NCBI GenBank assembly: GCA_025769875.1 | Contig: JAGFNK010001264.1 | Coordinates: 1 to 11,961 of the forward strand | DNA from: Russula earlei | Lineage: Eukaryota > Basidiomycota > Agaricomycetes > Russulales > Russulaceae | Direction: 5' to 3' | DNA: 11,961 bases | In this document: piece after piece, positions 1-7,428 of the stretch | How positions within the stretch are numbered: position 1 is the stretch's first letter | Layout: every line of letters begins with the position of its first letter | Translations under genes and position numbers: made by a program | The notes under the pieces: generated by a model | The model's input: only the letters and a program-made list of their open reading frames with translations | Database searches by the model: none | Told to the model about the DNA's origin: nothing

Positions 1-2
1 AC

Positions 3-2417
3 CTCTTATCGGTCTCCCACCTCGCTCAACGCGGGGCGGAAGTGCGCTTCCAGGGGCAGACTTGCGGGATATACAATAAAGCAAACAAATTGACTTGTGA
101 GGGAACATTACATGACAACTTATACATTATGGCCATCGAAATGCCAACATTCGAGTCGGCGTGCACAGCAATGCCACACCAACCTCTCGCGGAAGGCGGC
201 CACAAAACCGAAGCCGCGCTTACCGCACGCACGACGATCTTCCGGGCCTCCTCGGACACATGCTCCGAACAGGTTGCGACCCGGACAGACGATAAACCAC
301 AGGAACGCGCCGGCAGGCTGAAGCGCAAATCGGAAGCGCCCCAGCACCTCCAACCGCACACCGCGCGCGTTAAGCCCAAAGCCGGCCAACGCTTGAAGAC
401 CTCCTGTATGAATGGAGGGGGCAAACACACCGGGCAGGCATTGCAAACATCCCTAGCAGAAAAGGAAATTAAGCACCAGACCACCAACCCGGATATGCCA
501 CATCTCACCGACGTCGCCGAACGCGCGACCCGGACACCTCTTAATAGGGTCCGGGCGACGCGTACAGACACAAAACCGTCCACGCGCGCCTTGGACGACT
601 TGACGCTCGAAGAGGCACGGAGCGGGGACAACCCCGACCCCTCTCAGCCGCACGTCCTCGGAACGCGCGCGTCTGCACACGCCCCGGAGAAGAGACCCAC
701 CACGCTGACCCGAAGGTCGCTGGTGCACACGTTCCCGGGCCATGCATATCACCAGCAGGCATACAAGCCTGCACATCTCCCCACCCCCCGCACCCTTCAA
801 CCCCGCGCCGTCATATCCGACGAAGGGGGCCCCACATCGCGCATCAAGCGCGTGATCCTCGAATTCGACGACGCAGTCGAAAGAGTCGAAAAAGGGGAAA
901 TGAGAGCGAAGTTGAGGGGGCGGCAAAGACGGAACCAGCGGACAACGCGGAACAACCGCCGCACGCAAAGCCGCAAGGCGTCGGAGCAGAGGACCCCCTG
1001 CCCGCTCAGCCTGAAACAGGCAGACAACGCGGAGCAGGCGCCGCGCACCGAACCGCAGGGCGTCATAGTGGATGCGATTCCACCTGCTCAGCCTGAAACA
1101 CCACAAAGTCAGCTCACAATTCACAAGGCAGAAGACTCACCTGCGCAATCCGCCACGGGACCACCAAAGCGCATCACACGCGCGCTCACACCCGACCAAG
1201 GCGACGAAGCGGAGGAGCCGAATGAAGAAGAAGCGGAAAAGGCATCGCATGCCAAACCGCAAGACACACAGCTGCAACGCGATAACAACGCACCTGAGGA
1301 CCAAGCTTCCTCACAACCTGAAATGCGCCCAAAACGCGCCACTCGCACACCCGTCCATGACAAGGACGCTCGCCATTCCCCCATCCCGCATGAGCACCGA
1401 ATGAAACATACCGAGCAGGGAAACGCGGCACACAAAAATGTAGCCATTAACCCCAAGTCCTATGCTGAGGCGACAACCCATGCAGATTCTACCGAACGGG
1501 CAAAGGCGTGCAACAAAGAGAAACGCGTGTCCGAAAACACGGGCATTCTCAAAAGTGTGCCACGCCCGCAGAACGGAGACGCAGCGGGGAAGCGAAGAGA
1601 CCTTCCTAATAAAGAGGGGGTCAAACCACAAAAACCAAAAATGCAAGGCCCGCGTCATCACGCAGGGACTCACCTAAGTCGAGGACAACGACCCCGACGA
1701 CATCGTGCCGCCAGAGAACTGGCACTCCCTTGCAACACCCTGGGCCTCGCCGCAGAACGAAGTCGAGAAGTCCATCAGACGGACATCAAGTCCACCTACC
1801 TAGACGGAGAGCAGATGGACAAGATCTTCATGGAAATGTGCCCAGGGAATAACCACCAATACATGCGCAACCGCGCGACCCAGTACGCCCGAGGTACGAG
1901 CGACCACCGCCCGACCTTCCAGCGCGACTCCGGCATCCAGCCGATCTTGGTCAGACATGTCGACCCTGATTGGACCAGCAAAGCCCATTCTGGACTTCAT
2001 CTTCATGTTGACAGGCAGAGCCATAAACTGGAGCCAAAAGAAGCAAGCCCCGGTTGCACCCTTGAGCACCGAGGCAGAGCACACTGCGGGCGCACGCGCC
2101 GCCGAAGAAGCCGCCAGGCTGAGGCAACCACTCACTGGATTGGGCCAGAAGACCCATCTCCTCACAATCCCTCATGTTCATGTCGACAACCAGCCGACCA
2201 TCGCCAGTACCAGGAACCCCGAGTTCCACAACTGCACCAGAACACACCGAGGTGTGACACCATTATCTTGCAGCAGAATGTCGACTTGCAGGGGACCAAT
2301 CTTGCCTACACTCCATCAGAAGAGCCAGTAGCCAATGTATTGAAAAAGGGTCCCAGCTGCGAGAAGCACAAAGGTCTCGCGATGGAAATGGGAGAGAATG
2401 CGCGCCACCCGGGCTGA
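3..2417 (+). pseudogene. Degenerate copia polyprotein (integrase, RT, RNase H remnants)
   Basis: One frame is open from base 3 to the stop at 2415-2417, but it is not one authentic protein. Recognisable in this frame are LLSVSHLAQRG (3-35, edge of the gag-pre-integrase domain), a diverged integrase end finishing in SDEGGP (about 654-833), the first RT block VHQTDIKSTYLDG to FMEMCPG (about 1761-1846), HVDPDW (RNase H first Asp), and the tail with YTPSEEPVANVLKKG (about 2277-2417). Other pieces lie in frame +1: KCKARVITQGLT (1639-1674, start of RT) and most of RNase H (1957-about 2240, with STEAEH and HVDNQ). The zinc-binding and catalytic integrase core and most of RT, including its YxDD block, are missing. 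The frame therefore passes through internal deletions and at least two frameshifts without meeting a stop. It enters from outside the window, so the apparent GTG start at 42 is not real. Non-functional. Confidence 0.82.
941..1104 (+). repeat. Two copies of an ~82 bp degenerate repeat in the copia linker
   Basis: Two units start with GACAACGCGG (941 and 1023) and end with GCTCAGCCTGAAACA (about 1005-1019 and 1085-1099). The period is 82 nt, one more than 27 codons. Read in their own frames, both units give a similar peptide beginning DNAEQ and ending PAQPET. The first unit is in frame +1 relative to the long open frame and the second is in that frame. This is a Pro/Gln/Glu-rich disordered linker between integrase and RT that was duplicated and then frameshifted by one base. 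Confidence 0.6.
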
Positions 2418-2424
2418 GGGGGCG
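2411..2424 (+). other. Polypurine tract (plus-strand primer site) of the copia element
   Basis: GGGCTGAGGGGGCG lies directly before the LTR start at 2425 and overlaps the polyprotein stop. Its position and purine content fit the plus-strand priming site used in reverse transcription. Two pyrimidines interrupt it. Confidence 0.65.
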
Positions 2425-2670
2425 TGTTGGATGTGCAGCCGCTAAGTGCCGCGCGAACGGACAATCCGGACCGTACGTGTAAATAATTCGAATTTAGTTA
2501 TCGTTCGTTTTCCTCAGTCTTTTACACACAAGACTGAGGTCAGTACTACACCTTCCTTTACATTCCTTTATAGCTAATACTGTACATAGCCCTTATTCCA
2601 TAGGTTAGCATACTAACCTGAATACAGTCTTTTACACACAAGACTGAGCCCTTATTCCATAGCTTCAACA
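2425..2670 (+). repeat. 3' LTR of the copia element (246 bp)
   Basis: It starts TGTTGG just after the polypurine tract and ends TTCAACA, giving perfect 5 bp inverted termini (TGTTG/CAACA). The first 55 bases are GC-rich; the rest is AT-rich and holds three hairpins and two internal direct repeats. A weak TATA-like stretch (TTTATAG) lies near 2567-2573. The 5' LTR is outside the window, so the limits rest on the termini and the polypurine tract, not on alignment. Confidence 0.75.
2512..2662 (+). repeat. Hairpins and direct repeats inside the copia LTR
   Basis: A 10 bp perfect inverted repeat, CCTCAGTCTT / AAGACTGAGG (2512-2521 and 2530-2539, 8 nt loop TTACACAC), is followed 110 bp later by a second copy. 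The two share 24 identical bases at 2515-2538 and 2625-2648. Between them is another hairpin, AGGTTAG / CTAACCT (2602-2608 and 2613-2619). A 16-base repeat AGCCCTTATTCCATAG occurs at 2588-2603 and 2647-2662. No function can be read from this; transcription-factor sites or RNA processing signals are possible. Confidence 0.8.
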
Positions 2671-2711
2671 ATTTCTTTTACTGTCATTTTCACGTGACCT
2701 TGCACTTGCCA

Positions 2712-3340
2712 TTTTTGGATGTCATTTCAAGTGCGAAATTAAAACTGCTATATCTCAACAGTTTCTCAACAGATTGCCTTGAAAATTTGCCAGTAGAACC
2801 TTATATACTATATCTAGGTGCAGCAAAAATATGGGAGTCTAATATTCAGTTTTTGAGATGTCGATTTTCGGGTGCTGACATGAGTGCAAAACTTTGAACT
2901 GCCATATCTCAACTGTTTCTCAACAGATTTACTTGAAACTTCGACAGTGGGATCTCATGTCCTGTATCTAGGTGCAGCCCAAGAGTTGGGGCATAATTAT
3001 CAGTTCTTGAAGTTTCGATTTTTGGGTGCAATCTGAGTGTGAAATTTCGAACTGCCATATCTCAACCGTTTCTCAATAGATTGCCTTGAAACCTGGAAAG
3101 TGGAACCTTATATACCGTATCTAGGTGCAACTAAAATATGGGAGCCTAATATTCAGTTCTTGAAGTTTCAAATTTTGGGTGCTGATCTGCGTGCGAAATT
3201 TCGAACAGCCATATCTCAACTATTTCTCAATGGATTGCCTTGAAACTTGGACATCAGAACCTCATGTACTGTATCTAGAGGCAGCCAAATATATTGGGTT
3301 TCATTTCACATTGTGGGGTGCCGACCCCAAGCATGATAAG
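2712..3340. repeat. AT-rich tandem repeat, about four units of 153-154 bp
   Basis: The block TATCTCAAC begins at 2751, 2905, 3058 and 3212, giving periods of 154, 153 and 154. Each unit contains a GTGxGAAATT-like start (2731, 2884, 3037, 3191), the TATCTCAAC...TTTCTCAA core, GCCTTGAAA or a variant, a TATCTAGGTGCA-like block, ATATGGGAGxCTAAT and a closing TTTTGGGTGC. The last unit lacks about 20 bases and fades near 3328-3340; a partial unit end lies at 2712-2730. The period is not a multiple of three, so the short open frames inside it are chance. It begins 41 bp after the copia LTR. Divergence between units indicates an old array. Confidence 0.88.
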
Positions 3341-3370
3341 ATTACATTTGCTCTACAGCTAAAAACATGA

Positions 3371-4504
3371 CATGATACAACTATTTACAGCTGTAGCGCA
3401 CGAGAAGGGCACGCTTGAGGTGTTCATGGGAGGTAGCAATTGCGATCGTGCGTGAATGTGCGAGGAGCGGCACGTAAGGAAAGTTGGGCTTAAGGCATGA
3501 GGATACGATGAAGCGGAAGTGGGAGCCTGTTGGGAGATGTGGATCTGGGAAGGTGCGGAAGTGGATGGGAGAGGGTGGGTAAGGCAGGATGGTCTTGTTC
3601 ATATGCGCCAAGACGTCTGAACAAAGCCATCAGGAGCAGGTCCACCACGTGATTGGAGAGTGTGGGGGACATATACGCACATTCATATTTATTGGAGGGC
3701 CAGAGCTTGGTCAGCTTGTCCACTCAGGTTGCAGATGAAGAGTTGGGCCATCTGTCCATGACTCGGCGGAAGCAGCAGTGGCGGGACGTCAAAGGAGGAG
3801 GCAAGGGTGATCAAGATGCAAGATGTGAGATGCGAGAAGAACGCATCTGTGAGTGAAGTATGGCATTGTTGAAATGAGTGGGGAAAGTGCCCATGGCTTC
3901 GTGCTTGAGGCGAGGTCATGTTCCAAAGTCGGGTCAACGAAGCTGAGGGACATCATGTTCAGTCGCATTGGTACCAGAGAGAGGATATCAGACTACGACT
4001 TTGACGGCATCTGGATAAACTGCCCCAACGCACGTAAAGATGATGTTGGTGGCAGAATTGATGAGCGGAGCAAAGACAAAGTCTGCAGCAAACAAGACCA
4101 GGAGGTATTGATAGACAAGGTGATGATTGACATGTGCAGGAAGAGAGAACAACAGTTCCCATAGCACATCTTTGTTTTGTTTGTCTGTGGGGGCAGTCAG
4201 GACAGAGTGAGGTGATAGACAAAGACAAAGGCGAGGAGCAAGGCTTGCCTCGTTTCGAGCCGCAAGTGTGGTCGACTCGCCTTCCTTGGCATCCGTTGGA
4301 GGGGGAGGTGGTGATGGTTTGGAAAGTCGAGGTGCAAGAGAAATGGTCAGGCGTAAGCAAAATAGAGACTTGGAAGCAAGTATCTACACCCACGGAATGG
4401 GGCCTAAAGCATGTTCATGGGTCAGAAAGCAGCCGAGAGAGAAAAAAAAAAAGGACTGACCACACGAAGAAAAAGATATGAAAATAGAGGAGGATGGTCG
4501 GAGA
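3371..4504. other. Unassigned purine-rich stretch, no supported gene
   Basis: The plus strand is visibly rich in G and A. The short open frames on both strands (for example minus-strand frames at 3490-3723 and 3959-4393) are low in complexity, lack motifs I recognise and do not join through consistent splice sites. An 11-base A tract is at 4442-4452. It could be the 3' flank of the neighbouring transposon, an eroded host gene or plain intergenic DNA. I found no terminal inverted repeat matching the far side of the transposase. Confidence 0.5.
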
Positions 4505-4567
4505 CTGTGGAGAGGGGAGACAGGGGAAGGGAAGAAACTTGGGGCAGCAATGCCGCTCGGTACTCAC

Positions 4568-5638
4568 CATGCTGTGTCATGTGAGAACAGGTACTTCATT
4601 GCAGAAAATGCCAGCTCAATTGGGTTATAATCAGGGGAATAAGGCAGCAGAAATTCGACACGCATGCCCCTAAATATGAACAGGAGTGTCAACGCTTGTC
4701 AATAGATGTGAATAGAATTTACTGAGATTCAATAAGCTCTATAATGGCAGGGTCCTTGTGAATTCGACAATTGTCCATAACAATGACTGAATTGGGGGCT
4801 GGAAATGGCTGCATATGATCCAAGAGGCAATTGATGAATGTGGAGAAAAGCTCAGTGTCGAAAGAGCCTTCAACGATGTCACAGTGTATAATACCATCGT
4901 TGAGAGATAAGGCAGGAAGGACAGAATATCTGGGACATGAAAATCATGAGTTACATGGCATTATGGATGGCATGTCACTCACCATTGTCCTCGACAGAAA
5001 AATGCCTTGCACGTGGCTTTCCTGCCACGAATAGCCCAAGCTCATCCATGGTATGTTGTTCAGTGATCAACAGAACTCTCATCCACAAAGATAATCTGAT
5101 TTGGATGATCAGTTCCGATACGTGCAGCAAATGCAGCTCGCTTTTCTTCACCACACTCAAGTGCAGTGCATGAGAGCTATCCATCGTGTATCAGAAGCTT
5201 GAAATGTACATAAGAAAAAGTGCGTACCTTCTTCAAGCTATAGCCAGCCTTGACAAGTGTCCTCCATATCATTGACAGTGATACCGACACCCCACATGTC
5301 TGTAACAGTTCCAAACGCAACTCATCAAGATAGGTATCTGGCACACTATTCAGAGTTCTGAGCAGGTGCTGTATGGGTCCAATTTCAATAAAAGTGCCTG
5401 CTAGTACAGATTTTGTGCCACATACCTTGACATCATAGTCACAAAGTGACTGATGGAGTTGAGGTTTCGAGTGGTGGGGAAGTTCGACCCCACCAGTGCG
5501 CTTGAAGTTGGCGATGATCCCTTTCACTTTTCGCACACTTACATCTGTATACATGGAGATATCCTCCGCTGACATGTTTGTACTGAGACGAATGATGATC
5601 TGTTGCACTTCTTCTGAGATTGCTTTGCCTTGAGCCAT
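4568..5638 (-). pseudogene. Tc1/mariner-like DDE_3 transposase pseudogene (DD34E), five exons
   Basis: Transposases of this family cut and paste their element with a metal-binding Asp-Asp-Glu triad. Exons by position: 5426-5638 (ATG at 5638, helix-turn-helix part beginning MAQGKAISEEV), 5228-5368, 4983-5176, 4724/4723-4929 and 4568-4669. Introns are 57, 51, 53 and 53 nt, all GT-AG. Catalytic residues are all present: Asp in FVDESSV (codon 5081-5083), Asp in VIVMDNCRIHK (4773-4775) and Glu in YSPDYNPIELAF (4615-4617). Counting across the last intron gives exactly 34 residues between the second Asp and the Glu. Inactivating changes are TGA at 5060-5062 and 5042-5044, and a third TGA formed across the exon 3/4 junction (4984, 4983, 4929). 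After HDTAW the family C-terminus is not recognisable; a possible further intron runs 4505-4567. No terminal inverted repeats were found. Family identity is sure, function is lost. Confidence 0.9.
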
Positions 5639-5639
5639 G

Positions 5640-6380
5640 GCGGTGATGGGTGTGTTGAAAGTTTTCCCTCTTTGGGTACGCTGTGACCAAAATGGACATC
5701 TCTATCTCTGACCTTTCATGCTGTCTCACTCAGCCTTGTCCATCGTCCATCCACCATCAACCCTGCATCTGTTGCACCTGCTGTATCCTTATTGTCAGCC
5801 ATCTTAGCTTCGTCAGCTGCTCCATTCTTTGCCTTGCCAAGTTGTCACCATCACGTCCCCAGTTCTGCCCACTGCCGCCTCTCGTCCATCGGCACCTGCT
5901 TCATCCGCTGAGTCTTCATATTGCCTGCCACCGTCATTTTAGCATCGCCGGCTGTCTACATCACCAACACTATCCCTGTCTCTAGTTGTTTCAATTCTGT
6001 CGGCCATTCTGTTGGCCACATGTGCTGCCTTGCTGGCCTTATCTGCCCCAGTTGTCTCAATCCCAGTCGCCGCATTCTCAGTCTCCTCCTCGTCTCCTCT
6101 AGCTGCCGTTACTTCAGTTCAACCAGCCCCTACAAAGTCAGCTTCTTCCACAGCTTCAGTCTCGCTTGCAGCCGTTACCTCCGCTGCCACCATTTTGGTC
6201 TCAACCCTGTCCGTTGTTTTAGTCTCATGCAACACACGTTGTCCAAGAAGGCCCCAGACCTGAGCTCAGTCACTCGCCACCTCAGGAGGAGCACAAACCA
6301 CCTCCACACCACCAGTGCCTGAGACGCTGCTGACACAAGTAATACGCCCCATGCCACCCCTCATGTTGCCTCATCCCCAT
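5640..6380. other. Pyrimidine-rich stretch with broken Ala/Ser/Val/Pro-rich frames
   Basis: The plus strand is rich in C and T. Alternating forward frames give Ala-Ser-Val-Pro-rich peptides (for example SAPVVSIPVAAFSVSSSSP and SLAAVTSAATIL within 6012-6263). A similar block GCxGCCGTTACxTC recurs about 66 bases apart, near 6101 and 6167. This could be the wreck of a low-complexity linker protein or simply pyrimidine-biased sequence. No start, splice pattern or domain is convincing. The 5' end of the minus-strand transposase lies just to the left, so its upstream region and lost terminus would be in here. Confidence 0.4.
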
Positions 6381-6703
6381 GGGTTTGAATGTGTCATACA
6401 ACTGTGTTGGCCGTTAGGCATTCAAACATCCCAACAAGGTCCATACCACCATAGATTATGATTGATCAGAGCCATTTCTGGGTATCTCCGTGTCAGATGG
6501 CTCATCTATCCCAGACCGCTATCATTTATGAAGCCGATGAGCCCAACAAAGGTTGAGAGGTCCCTATGCTGAATTGCCGTTTCTAGTGTTGCCAATGTAC
6601 TGAAATCTCTCGGCATCAAGAAAGGTGATTCTGTCTCTATCTACCTTCCTCTGGCATGGCAAGTGGTCGCTGCCCTCCTCATGTGTGCGTGCATTGGTGC
6701 CAT
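6381..6703 (+). pseudogene. Acetyl-CoA synthetase fragment (N-terminal region), intron retained
   Basis: Acetyl-CoA synthetase activates acetate to acetyl-CoA through an acetyl-adenylate. Two exon pieces match the conserved N-terminal half of the fungal enzyme: LNVSYNCVGR-stop-AFKHPNK (about 6385-6438) and TAIIYEADEPNKG (6515-6553), continuing as [20 protein letters not shown] to CACIGAI (6588-6703). Between them 6439-6514 is a 76 nt GT-AG intron whose removal joins HPNK to TAIIYEADEP in frame. Damage: TAG at 6415-6417, TGA at 6554-6556, one base missing near 6563, and a scrambled stretch at about 6577-6587. Homology stops at GAI (6703). The rest of the enzyme, including the AMP-binding signature and C-terminal domain, is absent. 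Because the intron survives, this is a DNA-level duplicate or gene remnant, not a processed copy. Identification rests on remembered family conservation. Confidence 0.75.
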
Positions 6704-6905
6704 AAGGACGACACGGCTCTGGCAGTCGTTGATACGGTCACGATTCACCCCTGCAGAGAAGTGTTACCAAGTGGTTTGGGGTCCGGAAGATGCCGGAACA
6801 CCTGAACTATGGACTGCACTGTTTGCATTATGCGTGCGTCAGATCTTGATCGTTTATGTTCCTTGATATCACATTCGGAGCGCGTTGATCGTATCTTTCA
6901 GAAGA
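6704..6905. other. Unassigned stretch between the synthetase fragment and the LTR
   Basis: Nothing here continues acetyl-CoA synthetase. One forward frame at about 6769-6846 gives a peptide starting [15 protein letters not shown] that I do not recognise. The other frame (6663-6866) is just the run-on of the synthetase frame. The last bases (6901-6905, GAAGA) would be the target duplication if the LTR begins at 6906. Confidence 0.4.
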
Positions 6906-6913
6906 TGTACTGA

Positions 6914-7044
6914 AGAAGCAATGAGTAGCATTGCTTCTGTCCCAGATGTTCCTGTACCGCCACGTACGTCGATTCCTTGATTGGGGAAGCACTTAATGCT
7001 TCCAGCACCGAGATCGTTTACATAGAAGCAACTTCGCTTCTATG
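6914..7044 (+). promoter_or_regulatory. Three GAAGC...GCTTC palindromes in LTR U3
   Basis: Three perfect inverted repeats share the arm motif GAAGC/GCTTC. They are AGAAGCAATG / CATTGCTTCT (6914-6923 and 6929-6938), GGAAGCA / TGCTTCC (6985-6991 and 6997-7003) and CATAGAAGC / GCTTCTATG (7021-7029 and 7036-7044). A fourth half-site TTTGCTTCTATAG lies at about 7053-7065. AGCACCGA is repeated near 7004 and 7064. All lie upstream of the TATA box, as expected for dimeric transcription-factor sites, though DNA cruciform or RNA structure is possible. Confidence 0.7.
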
Positions 7045-7109
7045 AGCCATGTTTTGCTTCTATAGCACCGACTAGTACTACAGTAGTACAAACCTTATCC
7101 CTGTAAGGC

Positions 7110-7117
7110 TATATAAA
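7110..7117 (+). promoter_or_regulatory. TATA box of the gypsy LTR promoter
   Basis: TATATAAA matches the TATA consensus. A start 25-35 bases downstream would fall at about 7138-7148, where the self-complementary segment AAGCTCGACTTA (7144-7155) begins. The agreement supports both calls. Confidence 0.75.
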
Positions 7118-7143
7118 GCCCCCAGTTGTAACAGTTGAGCCCT

Positions 7144-7361
7144 AAGCTCGACTTAGTTTGCCAATCCCAAACAGTTGACTCCTACCCTGTTTGCAGAGCC
7201 CCTCTCATCTTGTTGTCATACTCTAGAAGGATCTAACACTCCTTCCCCTCCACGAGTATTGCTTGCTTGACTCAAGCATATCTGCATTGGTAGGACGCGT
7301 TTATAGACGCGACCATTGATCTTATTTAAGGCACTTTGGAGCCTTAACATAAGTCGAGCTT
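7144..7361 (+). other. Self-priming site: transcript 5' end pairs with PBS after the LTR
   Basis: AAGCTCGACTTA at 7144-7155 is the exact reverse complement of TAAGTCGAGCTT at 7350-7361. The first segment lies where the TATA box predicts the RNA 5' end; the second lies directly after the LTR terminus ACA (7347-7349). In Tf1 of fission yeast the 5' end of the element RNA folds back on the primer-binding site and is cleaved to prime minus-strand synthesis instead of a tRNA. The same geometry is seen here. I did not recognise a tRNA 3'-end complement at this place, though I could not search for one. Confidence 0.78.
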
Positions 7362-7382
7362 CTATCACAGACATCGCTGTGA
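7326..7382 (+). other. Stem-loops flanking the primer-binding site
   Basis: TTAAGGC / GCCTTAA (7326-7332 and 7341-7347, 8 nt loop) ends two bases before the LTR terminus. TCACAG / CTGTGA (7365-7370 and 7377-7382, 6 nt loop) starts four bases after the primer-binding site. RNA structure next to the primer site is known to matter for self-priming in Tf1; the role here is inferred. Confidence 0.6.
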
Positions 7383-7428
7383 AAGCGAACCAGAAATAGG
7401 CAGGAAGCCTAAAGACTAGGATCTAGTC

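Larger units (their letters stand above)
1..2670 (+). mobile_element. Ty1/copia-type LTR retrotransposon, 3' part, decayed
   Basis: The copia class is shown by domain order: gag-pre-integrase edge, integrase end, RT start, RNase H, short C-terminal tail, then polypurine tract and LTR. In gypsy elements the integrase comes last. The 5' LTR, gag and protease would lie left of the window. The element ends with a 3' LTR whose termini are TGTTG and CAACA, so the right boundary at 2670 is well supported. The five bases after it (ATTTC, 2671-2675) would be the target duplication, which cannot be checked because the left end is missing. Large parts of integrase and RT are absent. The copy is GC-rich up to about 2480, then turns abruptly AT-rich inside its own LTR. 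Confidence 0.85.
6906..7349 (+). repeat. 5' LTR of the gypsy element (444 bp)
   Basis: Start TGTACTGAAG and end TTAACA give TGT...ACA termini. The right end is fixed by the primer-binding site that begins at 7350. The left end is the TGT that follows the change from unassigned sequence and is less certain. Inside are three GAAGC/GCTTC palindromes in the presumed U3, a TATA box at 7110 and a hairpin that ends two bases before the LTR terminus. The 3' LTR is not in the window, so the boundaries are not confirmed by alignment. Confidence 0.72.

Noticed and set aside
26..1673. Several long minus-strand open frames (for example 26-631, 453-1124, 1121-1456)
   Set aside because: They are antisense to recognisable copia domains and arise from high GC; none has a domain I recognise.
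2706..3345. CRISPR-like array
   Set aside because: Units are contiguous and about 154 bp with no unique spacers, in a eukaryotic context.
2694..3370. Small forward frames at 2694-2897 and 3179-3370 with similar peptides
   Set aside because: The similarity comes from the 154 bp tandem repeat; the period shifts frame and the other units do not encode it.
3490..4393. Intron-containing host gene on the minus strand
   Set aside because: Some frames look partly protein-like (such as 3490-3723), but no consistent splice chain, start or domain could be assembled.
4505..4567. Sixth transposase exon after a 63 nt GT-AG intron
   Set aside because: Splice sites look acceptable, but the downstream frame is low-complexity and does not resemble the family C-terminus.
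4630..5700. Terminal inverted repeats of the Tc1/mariner element
   Set aside because: The sequence upstream of the transposase start (about 5650-5700) was compared by eye with 3371-4560 and no convincing match was found.
7294..7309. CGCGT/ACGCG inverted repeat inside the LTR as a regulatory hairpin
   Set aside because: Only 5 bp arms and no partner elements; too short to stand out.
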